From DASUXY01 sp035301985 (GTDB taxonomy: Bacteria; Bacillota; Bacilli; Bacillales; Amphibacillaceae), in the NCBI GenBank assembly GCA_035301985.1, contig DATGTE010000020.1, positions 1-64,000 of the forward strand: DNA of 64,000 nucleotides. The letters run 5' to 3'. The number at the start of each line of letters is the position of its first letter. The first letter of the stretch is position 1. The notes under the pieces were generated by a model, which was given only the letters and a program-made list of their open reading frames with translations, was not told where the DNA came from and did not search any database. The position numbers and the translations under genes are program-made. Shown one piece after another: positions 61,572-64,000 of this stretch.

Positions 61572-62882
61572 TTATGTACGTCGTCTTGCAATGATGTTTA
61601 TAGGTGTTCCCACAAAACCAAACGCTTCTCGGATTTGGTTTTCCAAAAATCGCTTATATGAAAAGTGGAGTAATTGTGGATCGTTTACAAATACGACAAA
61701 ACTCGGTGGCTTCACCGCTACTTGAGTTGTATACAATATTTTTAATCGTTTCCCTTTAAATGTAGGTGTTGGTTTGATCGCCAAAGCATCCATGATTACA
61801 TCGTTTAATATATTTGTCGGAATTCGTTTTGCATGGTTTTCACTAGCCATACGAACAGCTGGCAACAATGTATGGAGCCGGGACTTTGTTTTTGCCGATA
61901 AAAAAACGATAGGTGCGTAATCTAAGAATTGAAAATGCAAGCGAATATTCGCCTCAAATTCACGCATAGCCTGCTGACTCCGTTTTACAGTATCCCATTT
62001 ATTGACGACGATAACAATTGCTCGGCCCGCTTCATGAGCATAACCAGCAATGCGTTTATCTTGTTCCCGAATCCCTGTTTCCGCATCGATTAAAACGAGC
62101 ACAACATCTGAGCGATCAATAGCTTTTAATGCACGTAATACACTATATTTTTCAGTTTTTTCGTAAACTTTTCCCCGTTTTCTCATACCAGCCGTATCAA
62201 TAATAACATAATCTTGAGAATTGCTCTTGAAGTGTGTATCGACAGCATCACGAGTTGTACCAGCGATTTGACTAACGATAACGCGTTCTTCGCCTAATAG
62301 GGCGTTGACGAGTGAAGATTTTCCTACATTTGGGCGACCGATCAAACTGAAATAGATGGTATCTTCATCTTTTTCTTCGTCAGATAAGTCTGGGAAATGT
62401 TTAACAACTTCATCGAGCAAATCACCTAGTCCGAGTCCGTGTGCACCTGAAATGGGATAAGGTTGTCCAAAACCTAATGCATAATAGTCGTAAATGGCGT
62501 CTCTCATTTCTGGATTGTCTATTTTATTGACCGCGAGAACGACTGGTTTGTTAGCTTTATACAATATTTTAGCAACTTCTTCATCTGCTGCCGTAATCCC
62601 TTCTCGACCATTAACAATAAAAACAATGACGTCAGCTTCTTCGATGGCAACTTCGGCCTGCTCACGTATTTGCATCAGTAAAGGTTCATCCCCAATGTCA
62701 ATACCACCTGTATCAATAACGTTGAATGAGGTCGATAACCATTCTGCTTCTGCATATATGCGATCCCTCGTAACACCAGGGGAATCCTCCACGATCGAAA
62801 TTCTTTCCCCGACTAATCGGTTAAAAATCGTCGACTTTCCAACATTCGGTCTACCGACGATTGCAACTATAGCTTTCCTCAT
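61572..62882 (-). CDS. der: Ribosome assembly GTPase Der (EngA)
   Basis: Der has two tandem GTPase domains and a KH-like C-terminal domain, and helps build the 50S subunit. The 436-residue protein has the first P-loop GRPNVGKSTIFNRLVGER near residue 10 and the second GRPNVGKSSLVNALLGEE near 184, with DTGG and DTAGM switch II motifs. The start is ATG 62882 (MRKAIVAIVG). The length matches B. subtilis Der. Confidence 0.98.
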   Translation of the reverse strand: MRKAIVAIVGRPNVGKSTIFNRLVGERISIVEDSPGVTRDRIYAEAEWLSTSFNVIDTGGIDIGDEPLLMQIREQAEVAIEEADVIVFIVNGREGITAADEEVAKILYKANKPVVLAVNKIDNPEMRDAIYDYYALGFGQPYPISGAHGLGLGDLLDEVVKHFPDLSDEEKDEDTIYFSLIGRPNVGKSSLVNALLGEERVIVSQIAGTTRDAVDTHFKSNSQDYVIIDTAGMRKRGKVYEKTEKYSVLRALKAIDRSDVVLVLIDAETGIREQDKRIAGYAHEAGRAIVIVVNKWDTVKRSQQAMREFEANIRLHFQFLDYAPIVFLSAKTKSRLHTLLPAVRMASENHAKRIPTNILNDVIMDALAIKPTPTFKGKRLKILYTTQVAVKPPSFVVFVNDPQLLHFSYKRFLENQIREAFGFVGTPINIIARRRT

Positions 62883-62978
62883 GAAAGGAACATCCTTTCT
62901 CCGTATGATTTCATTCTTGTTTCTAAACAATTCAACTTTAATCATTCTAGCAAAACTAAACCATCTTCACAATTGTTA

Positions 62979-63605
62979 TTACGAGCGATTTACTTTTTGA
63001 TAAACGGGGTGTACGTCTGTTTCTAAATCATAAGTCGGAGGATCTTCTATCAATCGTTGCTTGACGTTTTGATATACCTCTAGGATGATTAACAAAAATA
63101 TCGTTATGAATGTACTATCCAAAAAAGCCATGGTACCGATTCGATCTTGGATTGCATAATTTGCTAGCAAAAAATTAAATACCATCTCACCTGTACACAT
63201 ACCGATGATGCTAATCGCACATCGATTATAAAACCCGTTCGCAAGGATCGTCACTAAAACTATACCGATGAGCGAAATGAGAATAAAGCGAGGACCAAAC
63301 ACCCAGACAGGAGCCTGTTTTTCCCAAATAAGTATACTCGTATAACCAATCATAAAGGTGAATGCAGCAAAACAATGATAGACGACTTTGTCGTTGTTTA
63401 CTAACAAAAGTAAGCTGCCAATCCATAGAATGATAAGTGTTAAATTAATCTCAAAAATATGAACGTTAAATTGGATATGTGCACAAATCATCAAAAGCAG
63501 GATCCAAATAGATAAAAGTGTACGACGTTTACATTTTTTCATAAAAAATGTCGTGAACACCCAAAACACCCAGCCTAGCCAATAGAAGATCACGCCATCA
63601 AGCAT
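62979..63605 (-). CDS. yphA: YphA-like membrane protein
   Basis: The 208-residue protein has six to seven hydrophobic segments (for example LLSIWILLLMICAHIQ and LILWIGSLLLLV). The start is ATG 63605, with AGGTGAGG upstream; a GTG at 63614 lies within the ribosome site. The position between rpsA and der matches yphA in B. subtilis. Its function is unknown. Confidence 0.82.
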   Translation of the reverse strand: MLDGVIFYWLGWVFWVFTTFFMKKCKRRTLLSIWILLLMICAHIQFNVHIFEINLTLIILWIGSLLLLVNNDKVVYHCFAAFTFMIGYTSILIWEKQAPVWVFGPRFILISLIGIVLVTILANGFYNRCAISIIGMCTGEMVFNFLLANYAIQDRIGTMAFLDSTFITIFLLIILEVYQNVKQRLIEDPPTYDLETDVHPVYQKVNRS

Positions 63606-63663
63606 TCGCCTCACCTACCATTAGCATTATGGCTAGAGCGAAACAAATTTAAACTTAGAATTT

Positions 63664-63696
63664 TAAAAACCCTTTTCCAATGTGGAAAAGGGTTTT
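63664..63696 (-). terminator. Terminator after rpsA
   Basis: AAAACCCTTTTCC and GGAAAAGGGTTTT form a 13-bp stem and are followed by TAAAATT on the minus strand; the loop is ACATT. Confidence 0.85.
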
Positions 63697-63719
63697 CGTA
63701 CAATCATTGCGTTCATCCA

Positions 63720-64000
63720 TTATTTATATTTATTTAGCTTGTCTCCGATGATGTCACTAAACTGAAAGCTCGATTGATCATCGCTTTTTTCATATTGTTT
63801 TAAGTCATCCGACTCTTGATCTTGCTCTAATGCTTTAATGCTTAGGGACATTCTTTCTTCTGCTTCATTAACGTCTAATACTTTAACGTCAATTTGTTGT
63901 CCCTCTTCTAAGACTTCATCAGGTGTGCCGATATGACGATTAGCTATTTGGGAAATATGTACCAATCCTTCTACACCTGGTAATACTTCTACAAATGCAC
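63720..64000 (-). CDS. rpsA: 30S ribosomal protein S1-like (YpfD), C-terminal part
   Basis: The gene is cut by the right window edge; the last 93 codons or so are visible. They include the end of an S1 RNA-binding domain (AFVEVLPGVEGLVHISQIAN) and the typical LDVNEAEERMSLSIKAL strand. An acidic, glutamine-rich tail follows (EQDQESDDLKQYEKSDDQSS). It is the last S1 repeat of the S1/YpfD homologue. The terminator at 63664-63696 ends its unit; yphA lies downstream on the same strand. Confidence 0.93.
   Translation of the reverse strand, partial: AFVEVLPGVEGLVHISQIANRHIGTPDEVLEEGQQIDVKVLDVNEAEERMSLSIKALEQDQESDDLKQYEKSDDQSSFQFSDIIGDKLNKYK

Noticed and set aside
1..64000. Insertion sequence, prophage, CRISPR array, tRNA or rRNA genes
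   Set aside because: No transposase or integrase motif, no regular repeat-spacer array, and no tRNA or rRNA signature was seen. The only structural RNA found is RNase P RNA.

Overview
The window is a continuous stretch of chromosome from a low-GC, endospore-forming member of the Bacillaceae. Sporulation and germination genes (spoIVA, a spoVIF-like gene, yphF, yphE, a gerKA/KB/KC-type operon), TRAP (mtrB), bacillithiol synthesis (bshA), heptaprenyl/menaquinone synthesis and the bc-type QcrABC complex all fit this group. Two wall or membrane proteins carry long Asp/Glu-rich extracytoplasmic segments (the NlpC/P60 protein at 7997-9160 and the tail of PBP1 at 25906-28743). That hints at a halotolerant lineage near Oceanobacillus/Virgibacillus, but this is inference and not a genus assignment.

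Layout. Positions 1-17.7 kb hold scattered small units: a cut-off membrane-anchored protein, a seven-iron-type ferredoxin, a histidine phosphatase, MsrAB with a small DUF6501-like protein, a YqfQ-like protein, a tatA-tatA-tatC cluster, mobA, a thyA-dfrA pair, a cell-wall NlpC/P60 hydrolase, a DUF2512 protein, fhs, a ger receptor operon, a cold-shock gene, and a type III polyketide synthase with its methyltransferase. A ba3-type oxidase operon (subunits IIa, II, I) follows at 17.9-20.3 kb. From about 20.3 kb to the end, gene order closely follows the Bacillus subtilis segment ypsC-rnpB-gpsB-...-recU-ponA / nth-dnaD-aspB-ypmB-dinG-panDCB-birA-cca-bshA-dapB-ypjD-...-qcrCBA-ypiFBA-aroA-aroB-aroC-ndk-hepT-menG-hepS-mtrB-hbs-spoIVA-yphF-yphE-gpsA-der-yphA-rpsA, almost all on the minus strand.

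How the genes fit together. The thyA-dfrA pair and fhs serve one-carbon metabolism. panB-panC-panD makes pantothenate. dapB, aroA, aroB, aroC and aspB are amino-acid genes. hepS-menG-hepT makes the menaquinone used by QcrABC, and the Rieske protein QcrA carries a twin-arginine signal that fits the Tat genes at 4.4-5.7 kb. RecU/PBP1 and GpsB sit together as division and wall genes.

I see no convincing undescribed system, mobile element, CRISPR array or prophage. The informative signals are erosion and rearrangement of the ancestral Bacillus order. A frameshifted 3' relic of cheR lies between ndk and aroC, and the aroH-trp-hisC-tyrA block is missing while TRAP is kept without folE. YpjB is reduced to its two ends. 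The mgsA and bshB1 genes are missing between dapB and bshA, leaving a coupled 50-codon leftover frame. YpjD seems to start at a rare ATT codon. There is also a promoter-terminator leader before the cold-shock gene and a coupled 37-codon ORF before ypmB. All family assignments come from reading the translations; no database search was run.
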